From Favolaschia claudopus (taxonomy: Eukaryota; Basidiomycota; Agaricomycetes; Agaricales; Mycenaceae), in assembly GCA_037176885.1 (NCBI GenBank), contig JAWWNJ010000013.1:1302001-1366000 (forward strand): a stretch of 64,000 bases of DNA. The letters are read 5' to 3'. Each line of letters begins with the position of its first letter. Positions within the stretch are counted from its first letter, which is position 1. The notes under the pieces were generated by a model. The model ran no database searches and was not told the DNA's origin. It saw only the letters and a program-made list of their open reading frames with translations. Positions 42,897 to 56,771 of the stretch are shown piece by piece. Both the position numbers and the translations under genes were made by a program.

Positions 42897-44986
42897 ATGG
42901 AGCCCAACTTTCTCCATAAGATCAACGACTGCACTTTGAAGGACGCGCCAGACCGACTCCCCAAATTATTCCCCGACTCTTCGCTTCCACTTCCCCCATC
43001 CGAGATCTTCGAAGAACTCTGCAGCGGTTCCTCCCCACTCTACCAAGACTTCAAATGGGTTGGCTGCCCCGATCTCACCGCTCAAAGTACAGAGAGTCAG
43101 CTGGTCGAGTTCCTAAACACGCTTGGACAACGGATGGAGCAAATCCTCCATGCCACCAAAAGCTCTTTGCCACCGACCAAGAGACGGTGGATGATTTGCC
43201 GTGACATGGAGGACGCATCTGCTGCTTGGAAAACCAGCATTATTCTCACCTCACAGCCGCGTCGCCGTTGGTCCAACGTTCACGTTCACGCTGAGCTGGA
43301 ATCCAGCACTTCTGACGTTGTAGAACGCCTGGCAAATGGGGCTTATCACATCTTCTCCGCCCAAGATAACCGTCGCTTCGTCATCTCCATCGCCTTCCTA
43401 GGAGAAAACATCCAACTCTATATCTTCGATCGCTCGGGACTAGTCATCACCACTCCGTTTCACATCCACAACGAACCCCAGGATTTTGTCCGTGTCCTGG
43501 CCGCCCTCATGTTTGCCGACCGGGCGACCCTGGGCTACGACCCTTCGATAGTCGAAAACAATAAAGGCGGTCGCTACATCGAAGTGGCCGGCAACAGATA
43601 CGACATCATCGAAACCCTCTACATCAGCGACGGCGTATGTGGCAGAGGCACAGTCTGCTGGCACGTCTGCCACAACGACAAATTTCTAGTCATCAAGGAC
43701 GCGTGGGTCGTCAAAATAGTCAAAGAGAAGTGGGATCCCACACCCTGTACCGAGGCAGAAACTCTCGAGCGGATAAAGGGTCTAGCGGGTGTTCCGCTTC
43801 TCCACGACGTTGATATTGTCACTGTGAATGGCGAGTGGGGAACTGATGCCCTGCGCATCTGTCTCCGCTCCCGCATTGGAAAAATCGACAAGCGTATACA
43901 TCAACGCCTTGTCCTTCAGCCTTTCGGCCAACCCCTGTCCACTTTCGCTAGCCGGAAGGAGCTGATCTCTGTGTTAATAGACGCAGTCAAAGGTCGTCTC
44001 TCGACTCTCTGCTCCGACTTGACAGCTGAATTCTTTTGACAGCACATTGGAACCTCTGGGATACGAAAACAATATTACATCGGGATATCAGCGTCGATAA
44101 TATTCTCCTGGTCCACCCAGACGACATGCCACCCTCTACAAGCGGCACAACTGTCGAACCCGCTCCGCAAGACTCTTCCTCCCCTCCTTTACGCCGAGCG
44201 TTATTGATCGACATGAAGCATGCACTAAGAACTTCCAGCGCTCAGGACAATGGCCCTCGTAAAGTACGCACCGCGACATTTCTTTTCTCTTGACCATCTA
44301 CTCAAACAACCGTATAGGGCACCCTTCCATTCATGGCAATTCAGCTCTTACTTAAGGGCGGCCATCAATTAGCTGGGGTCCAACTCCACCACCACCTCGA
44401 GTCTTTCCTGTATGTCTTTATATGGCTGTGCGTCCACTACGCCGGCCCCGACAACGCTGAACGTCAAAATTTCGACATCAGTCAATCTAGACTATCGTGC
44501 TGGGTCAACGGGGAGACATACGAGAAGAATGGATTGGCGAAGGACGCTACAATGCGCGCTGGATGGAAAACACACGTCCTGGACAGTTTCTCCCCTTACT
44601 TCGAGCCTCTCAAGCCCTGCGCCACCGCATGGAGGCAGCTTTGGCTCGATGGCCCGGTGAAGTTCACCCACAACGCGGTCCTCGGCGTGTTGGAGGATGC
44701 TCTCGCTTCACTGGACGCTACCGAAGATTGGTCGGCAAAGGACGATCCTGAGGGGTATGGTAAGAAAATGGGTAAACGAAAGCGGGAGATTGATGAGGGG
44801 AAAGAAAATGGTAACGGGACTGGGACTGGGGGCCATGATCGACCTACGAAAGTGATCAAGAGCCAGAAAGGCAAACCTTCGGCGCCAAGTAGTGCGCCAC
44901 ATCTGCCGAAACAGAAGGGAACGCCTAAAGCTTCCAGGATACCTGTACCAACGAAGCCGAGTCGGGGTAGGGCGGGGAAGAATTAA
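42897..44986 (+). CDS. FunK1-type protein kinase, copy 2
   Basis: Paralogue of 20440-22802 with exons 42897-43992, 44043-44263 and 44318-44986; the two intron positions correspond exactly to those of copy 1. It lacks the first 54 or so residues of copy 1 and begins at the Met that aligns with Met55 there. Shared motifs include FPDSSLPLPPSEIFEELCSG, YHIFSAQDNRRFVISIAFL, GRGTVCWHV with FLVIKDAW, ILHRDISVDNILLVHP and GTLPFMAIQLL. The metal-binding loop reads LIDMKHAL, so the first Asp is kept while the second differs from copy 1. The tail is Lys-rich (GKRKREIDEGKENG) and probably disordered or nuclear-targeting. Divergence from copy 1 is much greater than between the paired precursor genes. Confidence 0.85.
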
Positions 44987-46489
44987 AATTGGTTTGCAGC
45001 TTCGGACTTCCATTTGTTTATACTCAACCATGACCATGTGCTGTATTCAAAGCGACTCGCATACTGTTGTAAATTTGTATCTTCATATTCAGGGTTTCAG
45101 TTTTCAACAGATTTATGGCAATGATTCCGAACAGACGGACACCACTAAATTGTGATAAAAGCGGCTCAGCAGCCTCCAACGACAACGGCAATCGGTATTT
45201 TTTACATGCGGGCATAGACTGTGTCGCTGGTAGAGGCACAATGAGAACAAATGGGAAATGGAAAGTCTGGCATCAAATGTCCGGGATCACGTCTGGCCGC
45301 AGGTCGGCCAGACATTGATCGGAACATTCCGAGGTATGCCGAACAGCCGAATTACCTTGTATTTCTGTGTTTTTCGCGTTCTCCTCTGATTCCTCAGGCA
45401 TTTAAGGGTGTACATGTGTTACGCATGCCTTATCATGCGTTTATAATCTGCAGTAGCTGCGGAAAAATCAAGAACAACATCCCAAATTGATGTGTGTAGG
45501 ACAATCAATCCCATTTCCCCACCTCGCCCAGTTCACAATCGGTATAAATGCTGCACCAATAAGATAGAAGAAGCAGCTGCTTTACTTTTACATGTGTGGG
45601 TGCGTGCGCATAATCTTTCCGGGTAGCAAAGCAACGGGCAATGCATTTGCAGCTCATTTCCTGGGATATCTTGAGGGCTACTAGCACAAGCATCATAATT
45701 GAACAATAACAAATGCATTTATGCTGTAAATTACGCGTGTTAGCATTACTATGTCGCGTTGAAACAGGCCAGAAGGATTCGTATTGTCGACGCGTCGTGT
45801 TTGTTTACACTTATTGTCTGACAGCTATCGATCACGTCACATACTGTGCCGATCGCCGCCGCCGGACGTGATGCCAGACATTTTGGCGGACTTTCCAAAT
45901 CCCATTCTTTATGGGCACAATAGCGGCTTCCACCTAACACTGACGCAGAAGTCGGCCGAAATGGGCCGGATTCGCTCCCACGCCCTTTTTGGGTCGAAAT
46001 CCTCAGCTTGGACCGGTCTGGGCCTGGAATTCTAACACTTGATGCAGCATGAAAACTGTCCAGAGAGACAGTGAGCCACTGCGGCCTCTACGAACTGAAA
46101 ACTTCTGGTGATTATGTCCAGATTCCGCAGTTTGCACAGGAGAAATATCCCATCCACTCACGAAATTTCAAGCGCGTCCCACTGTTAAAGTCGTTGGAGC
46201 ATCCCCGGCACAGGTAGCTAGCAAGTCTCTTTGGAGGCATACGCGACCCGCATCCTTGGGGAGAATTTAGAGTGTGTGCTACGTATGTACACATTTTTTT
46301 TTCTTTGCGGCGATGGAAACAACGTTACAAACGTCGTTGGAGTTCTCCCAAAAAAATAGGATTGACCAAGTATCCTAAGACCCAAGCATAGCATGTTAAT
46401 TTACCCCTAATAAGTTACACCTATTCTTTCCAACCGCCACTCCACGTATCGTATCGTACAACATTGTTTTTCCCATGTTCAAAGCCCAT
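44987..46489. other. Intergenic, no gene recognised
   Basis: About 1.5 kb with only short unconvincing frames; contains the convergent 3' flanks of FunK1 copy 2 and the beta-propeller gene. Confidence 0.45.
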
Positions 46490-48285
46490 TTAACCAGTGA
46501 AGAAAGCATTGACGCCCTGCATGTTGGCAGCATTGAGGGTGACACCGATGTTCTTGGCGGCCTGTGTGAGATCGAAGGACTTGAGGAGAGCAAAGAATAA
46601 GCATTAGAAAAGACATGAAACGAATGAACCCACGTCTCTCTGCTGAGCATCGCCGGGCGCGACGAGGTCCAAGATTTGCATGGTCATGGCACCGGGAGAC
46701 AGCAAGTAGGCATGGTCTTTGCCGTTGATGAGGACGACTTCCTGGTCAATGGGGAAAGAGCCCTTCTTCTGGGGATATTGCTAGGGCGGTGTCAGAACAA
46801 TCATAAAAGGTGCGTATGCAACTGACCTTGACACCCTTAACGTTGTTGGGGTTCTTGGGGTCGATGCTCAGCTCAGTGTAGGTAGCCTACGAAAATCGGA
46901 TTGAGAGGGAGATAGATCGGTCATTCGTCAGAAAAACATACGGTGTCGCTATCGGACTGCAAACAAACAGTGAGTCGGGGGTTCAAGGAGAATCAAACCA
47001 AACTAACGATGTAGTAGTTCCGAGTAGCGTCAGAGAATTCACCCCATGCAACGTGGCTGCTGCCGCCAACTTGGAAGTCCTGGGTCTCAGCCTTTGTCTT
47101 GTTGTTGTTGCTCTTTGTGAAGTCGAAGATATTCAACCCCTTCCCGATATCGGTGTTCATCAAAGCATCAGCTCCACGAACGACAGTGAGTGAGGCAGGG
47201 TTCGCCCCTCCATTGGGAACGTTCTTCTCGAAATCGGGAGATAGCGATCCATCGTCGTTGACCGTCCAGACCGCGAGGAAACCCGTGTTGTCCTTGCTTC
47301 CTTTGACAGACGCAAATAGCCGTTTGCCGTCGTCCGAAAACAGAATCTGGCTGGGGGTGTTGTCGGGATTCTCCGGCGGGGTTTTCAGTTTCAAGTTGAG
47401 AGACCGCACGGAATTCGGAATTGGGACGAGACCTTTTCGCAGGTCAACTGTGTAGCAGCTCACGCCGTTCTTCTCTCCACTGCCGAGATGCGTCAGAAAT
47501 GCTAGTGGTGCAGACAAATTGAATACATACGCATTGAGGATGCAAGCATTCCCGGTAGTGACGCTAGAAAGGGATCAGCATCGAACAGTGTATAGTGGAA
47601 AATTTTGGAATGGGGTTACTCAATGGTTGCGCTACGATGAATTCGTGAGATACAATCTTGACTATGAACATCGAAACATACCTGACGGGGAAGTTGCCTT
47701 GCGTACTGATAGGCTGACCGATCATCCGAATGAAAGCAGGATTTTGGAAATCAATTTGGAAAACCGAGGCGGTATCCGAGCCCTGATATGCAAAGAAATA
47801 ATGAGCATGCAGCAGGAATGGCTCGGGAACTCAAAAGATTTACAGCATTGACCACGACAAGTTTGTCGCCAACAACTTTGACAGAACCCTGGGACTGAAG
47901 AGGATTGGGTTTCGACGTGTCGGGGCCCATATGTGCACCATTGCCTCCGGCATATACCGCGTCACCGAAAAGCTGAACCGGACAAGTCAGAGCGAGTCGT
48001 TGGCGAACAGATACACGACAAACCATCTTGCCATCGTTATCAAGATTCGCCGTGAACACGAAATTTCCATTCGGCTCATTTGACATCCCTACCCCAGCAT
48101 GGGTTGAAGAACATGTGCAAAAATTCGAACATGGTCTTACAGTAGAGTCCAGCAGGTCCACCGGCATTGAGACCTGGGCGATTCTTGTCTTGTGTGTTGC
48201 AGATAGGATTCTGCTTCGCATTTGCGGGTGCCGCGGAAACCAGCGCCGCTGCAGAAAGGGCTAAAGCAAGGCTGATGCAATGCAT
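46490..48285 (-). CDS. Secreted beta-propeller protein (muconate-lactonizing/YbhE-like)
   Basis: The start at 48285 gives a signal peptide, MHCISLALALSAAALVSAAP. Spliced blades follow: SNEPNGNFVFTANLDNDGKM, LFGDAVYAGGNGAHMGPDTS, QGSVKVVGDKLVVVNA, PSQILFSDDGKRLFASVKGS, FLAVWTVNDDGSLSPDFEKN, SLTVVRGADALMNTDIGKGL and SSHVAWGEFSDATRNYYI. The end reads TLNAANMQGVNAFFTG. The repeated 'visible, stored value, display' strand pattern and D/N-G turns fit a seven-bladed lactonase-like propeller of the 3-carboxymuconate cyclase type, but I see no proof of activity. About seven introns are inferred. Likely extracellular. Confidence 0.75.
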
Positions 48286-50631
48286 TGTGTCGAAGTTTGA
48301 AAACGAAAGAACGGGTATTGGAAAAAAGAAGGGGTAACTGGGTAAGAAACGAGAGCAAAGCCGCCTGGGCTGCGAGGGGGCTTGAAGGGAGAATTGGGTG
48401 GCAAAAAAGAGCAAAGAACATGATGGTTTGTCGATTCATTTAAAGACCCAGGTTAACGACATTGACAGAAAGATTAGGACCGTTATTCTGGGGATCATTC
48501 ATCCCGGGCAGTCCGCCGCGATGCATACAGTTGAGCGGTAACTGTGATGCCAAGAGAAACCACTGTGGCGGGACCTACCATGCCAGTGGGACGGATGCAT
48601 ACTCATCTCTGGTACCGGTTACTGTCGATGTTCACAGTATGTTCGCTACCTCTGAGCTGTGAGTGAGCTCTGGTGTGGAAGAGAATGAATGTCGGTGTAC
48701 TATGCCTGATGTTGCGGCAATTTGGAAAATCGTTTGACGCCGGTGTTCCGAAGCAGGTTGAACCGTTACGCGTCAGTGGTCACGCCCGTACTTTTGCCTT
48801 TTTTGGCTGAAGATTTGATGGCGCTGATGCCGCAACCGCGAATCGTTACCATGAGTTACTGTGTAGACTGTGTAGCCTCTCTGTGGGCGCCGGTACCGCA
48901 CATATGGGCCACTTCAAAACCTGGGTACGCTTCAATGGTTCATGATCCGTTTCTGCTAGGATCTTTGATGCTCATCCAAGGACACAGGTCCGGTTCGAAT
49001 TACTATCGGTTTTAAATAATTTGCGACTCTATATACATATGCCTGAGCCCCTCGAACTTCGCGTTCCCACAGAACAAAAGATCAAGATAACTTCTCACTG
49101 GAACTCAGTTGGCACTTCGTTCCATGCAATCCCACAAAAGTACCGTTCGTTCCAAAGACCAAAAAAAGTTATATATAGACTCCATACATTTGGAAAAGCT
49201 TGGCACTCAACTACTGACCATTGATGGAACTGTTCAGTGTCCGCGATGAAGGTAGGTAGGTAGGTAGGTAGATTACACGGCACGGTCCCGCTTAGGAACG
49301 CCGGGGCCCAGGGAGTAACAGACAATACAGGGGCACTACTGTACTGTACGGTCCCTGGACTTCTCAAACCGCCCGTAGCCGAGCTCACGATCACATCCGC
49401 CGATGCACCGCGGTAGAACTAAAGGAAGAGTGAGAAGCAAAACGGAAAAATGTGACCTCAAAAAGCAAGCAATTCAGGAAACTTCACTTAACAGTGCGTG
49501 ATTGGAGCTCAACGATGATTTGTAGGGCTGGTGCAAGAAAAACTCCTAATTTCGGAGAAAACAGAGCACCCTCTGTGACCTGGCATTCCTTGCTCGAAGT
49601 CGAGACCCTCAATCATAGTTTGAAATCATTTGCCCTTGCACCTCGCTGTACAGAATAGTGCCGGTTTTGGGTATGACTCCAGTCACGTCATCGCTGAGAC
49701 AAGTTCGAGAATTGTTTACTTGAAAGACATTCGTTCACGCTGTTCCCGAATTACACGGCAGTTGCGAACGGCTGAGCCGGAGGCGCACTTGGGTATGGTG
49801 GGAACATTCAATGAACAACTTATCTGACGAGGATTTATCCCAGTTTCCGTAAGATGCAACCATCGAGTGGAGTGTAGCCAGGATCATGGCAGGATGCCGA
49901 CGAGGGTCGATACAGCGCAAAGCGGGATTTCCGCCGTTGAATTCAATGCACTGTAAATTAAGCCCGGGTTCTGGCTACACAATAACGCTCAATGGTGCGT
50001 GCCTCAGAGATGTAAAGAGATCAAGAAGATTTTCGAAGAGTGGAGATGTGCTGATGTTTTTGATTCCCAGAGTCCGATCGTCACCGGATTCATCAATGTG
50101 GCGGTGTTATCTGACTAAGCAGCTATGCAGGAAGACTGAGCAGAGCGTGGAGGGCGACGACCAGAGAAGCAATGAGCATGACCAAGAGTGTACAGTGAGA
50201 ATAGACAATTCCAAGGTCCGTGTGCGAGTTGCAGTGTCACAGCATGAAAATTGGGCTGGATGCACGCGTAATGGAGTGGATGTCGTAGACTCGTCGATTA
50301 TTGAGTAGAAGTAAAATTTTCAAAATTTGTATTGACCAGCCATCTCCCGGCACATTTGAGGGCTCGTGTCACCAGCTTGAGGACTTTGGGCTCTTTGTGG
50401 CCTCGTCTCTCGGCGTTGTGTGTACTACGGCGTGTTTTGTGCTTGGGATGATGGTGGGAAGAACGTGGATTTCGATAAACGCTGGGAAGCGTCGCTTTCG
50501 CAGATTGCGGCAATCAACATGCTCGGGATTCACGCAGCGAGTGCGGACCCAATAGCGTCCCAAGACTGCAAGCCGCTTGAAGCCCAATGAAAGATCGGAC
50601 CGCATGATCATATTCTTTCCAAAAGCCAAAT
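48286..50631. other. Intergenic, with a GGTA microsatellite
   Basis: No gene is recognised over more than 2 kb. A perfect (GGTA)n run lies at 49251-49271. The right end is the 3' flank of VPS15. Confidence 0.45.
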
Positions 50632-53600
50632 TTATATGCCACTACCGGGCTCGACCCGCCAAACCTTGATCGCGCCCGCACGATCGCCGCTCACAATTCC
50701 ACCGCGAAACGGCGAGTCTATACATGCCAGGGCGGTCACGATGTCCTGGTGCGCCTTGAGCAGATTCTGCTGGTTGTGTGTGATCAGCGACATTCGTTGC
50801 GCAGGCCGGTTACTCTGGCTGCCAGAAACTGCGGCATTTGGCCAGGTCTCGATGTACGTCGAAGCAGTGGACGACGCAGTCATGCTAAGTAATAGTCAAT
50901 TATGAGGCAAAATTCAAATCAGAGGCCGATTCAATTACCTGTACGACGGCCTCTCGTGCTCTGATTCGATCCCGCTCAGAACAGTGGTTCGTTCCAACTT
51001 GCTCAGATCCCATAGTCGTAATCGCCGATCGTCCGAACCAGTCACCATGAAACCTCGTCGCCCGTGCGCGGAGTCCGACACCGTTCCTTCGGCGATGTCG
51101 CCACGATGTGGTCCTGTGGGGCCACCGAAATCGAGGCCGACCACCAATGCACGAACATCAGGTGAGGGCGGGGGAAGAAGCTGCTCATCTTGAAATGTGC
51201 TCTGCGACGACGGTCGTGGTCGCTTCCCCGTATCCACAGCACCACTTTGCTTCGAATGCACCAAAGCGGCAATGGCAGCCGCCGGACTGATGTCCGCGTC
51301 AACGCCAGTAAGTTCGTGCGGCTCCGGCAAAGGCTCTGCATCGCCGCCCGCGGTTCTAGTGATGAATGTCTCCACCAGAACCGCTTTCTCAATGTCCCAC
51401 ACCTCAACGAGATTGGTGAACGAGCGATCGGTGGTTGTTCGCTGCTTTGAAGCTTCTACCGCGACCATGATCCACTTTCCGCGTCCTTTCGAAGGGTGTA
51501 CGACACACTGATGTATGCGCACAAATCTTCCCGTCGACGCTACGCCCGCATGCCAGCTCTTCAGCAATAGACCGAATCTTCGATCCCAAAGCGTTAGTAC
51601 ACCGGTGGAAGTCCCCACAACGATCCATGACCGTTTGCGGTCTATACATAAACAAGTAATCGGACCATAATGACGGGGGTTTTCCATGGTTTGCACCACC
51701 CGCATTGTACGAAGGTCAAGTACGGTGATGATAGAGTGCGTGGTGGCGTAAACCAGGTTTGAGGCAGTATCTCAGAGATTCAAGTTAGCCAGAAGCGACG
51801 GTACTGCTTAGATAATTCACCTGTGTTATAGTGCGTCATGCAGGTGATATATTCACCCTCGGACGAATGTTCGACCTGATGACCCCGTATTACTTGCAAT
51901 TTGTTATACTTCGGTAGTGGGCCACTCTGTGTGATATGAACCCGGACTATATGCAAGCTCCCATCGTCTGCGGCGCTGGCAAAACAATGAACACCCTCCA
52001 GCATGCATACACACTTCACTCGAGCGTGATGCTGGCCATATGTATGTCGAGGTTTACTCGTGACATTCCGCTCCAGTCGCGCAGTATCCCAAACCTTCAC
52101 AGTCTTATCATCCGACGCTGACACGAAGAACATGTGGTCCGGGGAAACAGCTAGACTGGTGATTGCTTCGGAATGCGACGTCAACTGCGCCACTAATGTC
52201 GCCTCGGTGTGTCGGTTGGCACCATCCCTGGCGAAATTGTGTCTGACGGCGTTCCGTCTTCGGACAGGACCTTCATGAACCTTAGGCCCGAAATCGTGTT
52301 GTAGCTCCCGATTATTATCGAGATATAGATTCTCTAGCAGATTGCTGATGCCGGCTTCTTGTCCATCTAAAAACGCTCAGTGAATTCCTATCTATTGCTG
52401 TCAATAAACATGTCTTACCGTAAGTAGAAATTGGGAGCAACGAAGGAAGTCGTTGTCGGAAAGGACCACGGATCGTGGTCGACATGGACATGGGGGAAGA
52501 GCGCCCCGATCGTTCAGGCGACCCGTCCGAGCGCAATATAGATCGGCCATCCAAATGTCCGACAGCATTCATTTTGGATGAGCCTACTGCCGGTGCGGCT
52601 TTCTGGCTGTCAGTGGTTCCGAATTGCATCCGACTGAGTGGTCGGAATGTCGTGGAGTTGGCGGTAGATATAACCGAATCTGTCGGACTGACCGGTCGCT
52701 CGATCGGGGAGGTAACACCGCCTTGGGCGGGAAGAGTAGATGTTGGTAGGATGGGGGATAATGCGCTGCGGGCCTCGCGTGGCGGAGTATGAGATAGATG
52801 GATGGATGAGCTTGAGCCATTGATAGTTGCAAGTCGCCGGCGCAAATCTTCGAACGGAGCTCCGGAATGATCGACGCTAACGGCGCTCGACATGCGGCCC
52901 ATGGGTCCTGGGCTAAGCAAAGGAGTCGCCAACGCTGAGGATCTTCGTGGACGTGAACTACGGGCCGTACTGAGCTCACTCGACCGCGTTTTGAGGAATA
53001 CGGTCTGAGGAGTCACGCCTAGTTTAGGGAGTTCGATGTCCCCAATGGACTTGAGATTTCTGTCGGTCTCAGGTTCGAAGCTCAAACGCGAAGCGAAGCT
53101 GTTTTGCAATCAGGATAAACACTCGTAGGAAAATCGCCAAAACAAACCTCGATATCGCGTTGGCGAGCTTGAGAATATAGTCTCTCATGGACAGCAATTT
53201 AGCTTCTTCAGTCGAGGTCATTCCAAGTTGCTGCAGTTTGCTGAATTGTGCTTCATCTCTACATGACACTCGTCAAAATGGAACAAAACTCGGAGGGTTG
53301 GAGCTGACTCTTCGGACTTCGGGTTCCTTGATATGGTACCCGTTTTTCGAAGAGATATCACACTCTCGCGGGGAGATTCAGATTTGGATGTTACCCGACG
53401 TTGCCCCCGCCAGAAGGTGCTCTTTTCAGATTTCATAGCCCACTGCACCGCGGCGTCAAAGACCTGCCGGGAAAGCTACACAAAACTGAGTCAGCCACAA
53501 ACTAGGCGGCGGCTAGAGGACCAGTGAGTTTTACCGGAGGCTTCATAGCAGTCAGTAGGCTCTGATCGTCAATTGTAACGATATCGGATTTCAAGAAATG

Positions 53601-56404
53601 CCGAAGCGAAGGATATAGGATGCACCATACATCGCTTGGAGGAAGATGAGAGGCAGCGGATACGATGAAGGTGGCCGCGCCTGAACCAGTCATTCAGTGC
53701 TTTGTGAATCGAGTCTCAGTGAGCACACTACCTTGCCGTATCCACAAATTCGGATGGTACAAGAATCCAAGAGTGGCGCTCATCAATTCCCATATCCGCA
53801 TCTTCTGAAACAAGCCCAATTCACACAGACTAGTCAAGGAAGCCAGGACTTTAGCGACGACCGTTTCCTCGACGTCTATGCAATTTGATTAGCCGGATCA
53901 TCGTCTCTATATATATGAACTACGCACCAGACAAAGCTTGGATCATGAGCGGAAGAATGTACTCCTCCAAACTCCGTCCACCAGCACAGGCCGCAACGTC
54001 GACGATGCTCTCGAAAAACGCGTGGCGTAGAAGCCAGTCACGATCATTGAGGTATGTGATCATATGACTCAGCAGAACGTCGTTGGTTTTCTGTCTGCCT
54101 AGGAATATACACATCGATGAGATGTCGTGCAATACAGCTCGCTTCACAACGCTCGAGGGGTCCATCAGAAGAGCGGAAAGATGCTCTTGGATATTGTTTT
54201 GTAAATCCTGCATGCTTGCCTCGTATGAGACCTACCAGAGACGATGGTCAGCGACCCATCGGGCATCAATCACATGAATCACCTCAAAGCGGGCTTGATC
54301 ATACTCCTGCGCCTCAGGAGACAGTTTGAACGTTCCGTGAGCCTTCAATGCTTGCCCCATTTCCAGATACCTCACCGCCGTGTCGGCCAACTGGGCGATG
54401 CATTGCGCATACGTACACCGTACCGCAACTTCTGGATCCTGGACGACGTACTTGATGTTGGGAATGATGTATTCGGGAAAGATGAAGGCGTTCGAAGGCG
54501 TTATAACCGTCACCATCATGAGCTATATGCACGCTAGTCAGTTGGAACATAAGAAGAAAAGACGTTTACGCACCACTTGTAGCATCGTCCGCAATGCGGC
54601 GGATCGAACCGTGGCAGAATCGTCGTGCAGCAAGTCTACTATGTAAGGAACCATGCGATCGAGCTTGGCTTCATCGGTGAGATGCGAGGACAACGCAAGA
54701 AAGACATCCAAAGCTCGAATCTTGGAGGTCGGAAGGGAAGCGTTGCGTATATTGGCCGTCACCAACGCCAAGATAATGAGAGCGGGTCCGTCTTCTGCAG
54801 CTCGAGAGCCAGTCTGCAAGGCTCCGCGAAGCTTTGAGTCACGGTTCGGAATGTGCAGCTCTACGGGAAGAATGTCCTAACGTGGTATGAGAGGAAGAAT
54901 GGCCACGAATGAACACTTTCCGTACCTGGAAAGGCCGTGACATGCTTGTGGTGGAGTTATACTCGACCTTGACGTCCATCACAGTTTCCTCTAAGCTATC
55001 CGGTACGAGATAGGGCTCAACGCTTTCGTAGTCAGACCAGATCCTTTCCATCCTGTGATCCGAGTCACTTGGAAGCAATTCACTAGGCGTCTCCGAACCA
55101 GGCAAAGGACCATTGTTCAACCCCAGCGCAGGTGGTTTTACAGCCGTACCCGATACTGAAGGTGTGATGCCGCCAGGAGTGGCTGCAGCCGAAGGCGAAG
55201 CCGTGGAGAATTGTGGATTGGAAGGGAGGTCGTTAATCGAAGAGACATAGTTGTGGAGGAAGGAGTAGAACGACTCGGGGAACACGCTCCCTCGAGAGGT
55301 GTGCAACAGAGTATCGAATGTCGGCCGGGCGGATGGCTCGAGACTGATCATCTGCCTTATCACATTCTACTGCCCAGAATAAGAGTCGCTCAAGAGGGAG
55401 ACCGCCAAACTCACCCGAACGCCTTCGTCCTCGATATTACTCAAGTGACTGTCAACACTGTATTCGCCTTCTCTGTACTTGAAGAGTTGACTGAGGGTGA
55501 ATAATGGCGCACCCTCCGCAAACAATTCCGCTATGACGCATCCAGCGCTGAAGCAGTCCATCCCTTCCGTGACCTTCCCATCCCTCTTTCCTTCGTTCTC
55601 CTCCATCGCAATTTTGGACTTCTTGGCACTGATTTCCGGATTGTTGGCAGCCGTATAGAACCGTTCAGGAGCGATGTAGCACGTTCGGCGACCCGAGGTG
55701 TCGAAGAAGAAGGAGAAGTCGGAAGGATCGTCAAGCGGCAGGTAGGTGGGCTTATATGAAGCAAAGTCGGAGAGGTAGACCCAATTCCATGATGTTACGA
55801 GGACATTTTCGGACTTGATGTCACCATGCGAGACTTTGCGATTCCTTGCATCACGAAGAGCATTTAGAATTTGGAAAGCGACCCATTTCTTCTCAATCAT
55901 GCTGAGAAACGGGCGTGTACTGAAAATCCATCAGCAAAGTAACTTGGTGCAGCTCACTGACGCGCACCTGATACGGTCGTAAAGATTACTGGCTATCCAT
56001 TGTCGAATGATATATCCCGCCTTGTCGGTCTCAACAAAAGACTGATAATTGTAAACATTGGCAATGTCGGTCAAAGCCTCTCTGTCAGCTATAATAGATC
56101 AGGAAACGGCTTGTAGCAAGAGCAATAGACTACCTTTCAGCCTGCGATGGTAATTTCGTAGCGACAGACCCGGGTCTGGTTTAATGAATATTTTGACAAC
56201 TAAATATCCGTTGCGGTGCCGACATTTCACGGTTTTGAGGAAACGGGCGGAGCCCAGACTACACCAGTATCAAGCCACTGAATATTGCAGGTTTTAACAC
56301 ACACACCTCTTCTCGTAAATGATATCGTTCCCCAATTCCGCAACGAATGAGTCGAGCGCAGCGGAAGTGCGCGTCAGCGTTGAGCCTGAGTGTGTGTTTC
56401 CCAT
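50632..56404 (-). CDS. vps15: VPS15 / PIK3R4, regulatory pseudokinase of the class III PI3-kinase complex
   Basis: Membrane-anchored scaffold for VPS34 in autophagy and endosomal sorting. The start at 56404 gives MGNTHSG, with Gly2 for N-myristoylation. The kinase-like domain contains SHGDIKSENVLVTSWNWVYL followed by SDFASYKPTYLP, and RRTCYIAPERF, very close to VPS15 of other eukaryotes, with HGD in place of HRD. GMDCFSAGCVIAELFAEGAP and the linker follow, then HEAT repeats (RMVPYIVDLLHDDSATVRSA, PNIKYVVQDPEVAVRCTYAQ, LLMDPSSVVKRAVLHDI). The C-terminal WD40 propeller includes HSEAITSLAVSPDHMFFVSA and VKVWDTARLERN, HYGPITCLCIDRKRSWIVVG, and ends at 50632. Many short introns; no break seen. Confidence 0.93.
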
Positions 56405-56771
56405 GTGTAGTTCCCAGAGATGAGAATTGACGTTCTGATTCTAAGACGTTTGTGGCATTCAGGAAGGTTGGTTTTGCGAGCTAGGCCACAGGAGTTGAGA
56501 GCAAGAGGCGACGCGGCCGCAGAAGCAGCACGGTCGGTCCGATCAATATGCGGTCATTGCCGCTTGATAAGATAAGATAACCGGAAAGATGAGGGCCTTG
56601 AAGCTTCTTCTTGCTCTCTCTTGTCTTCTCCCACATCGTCTCCCGGGTCCCCTCTTCTGCCTGCTCCGTCTGCTCCGTCTCCTCGATCTTTCCGCTTTCT
56701 GTGCCCAACCAACGCCAAGTGCATACATTTCCGATCGTTCATGTACTTCTGTCTAACGCTGCCTAGTACAG

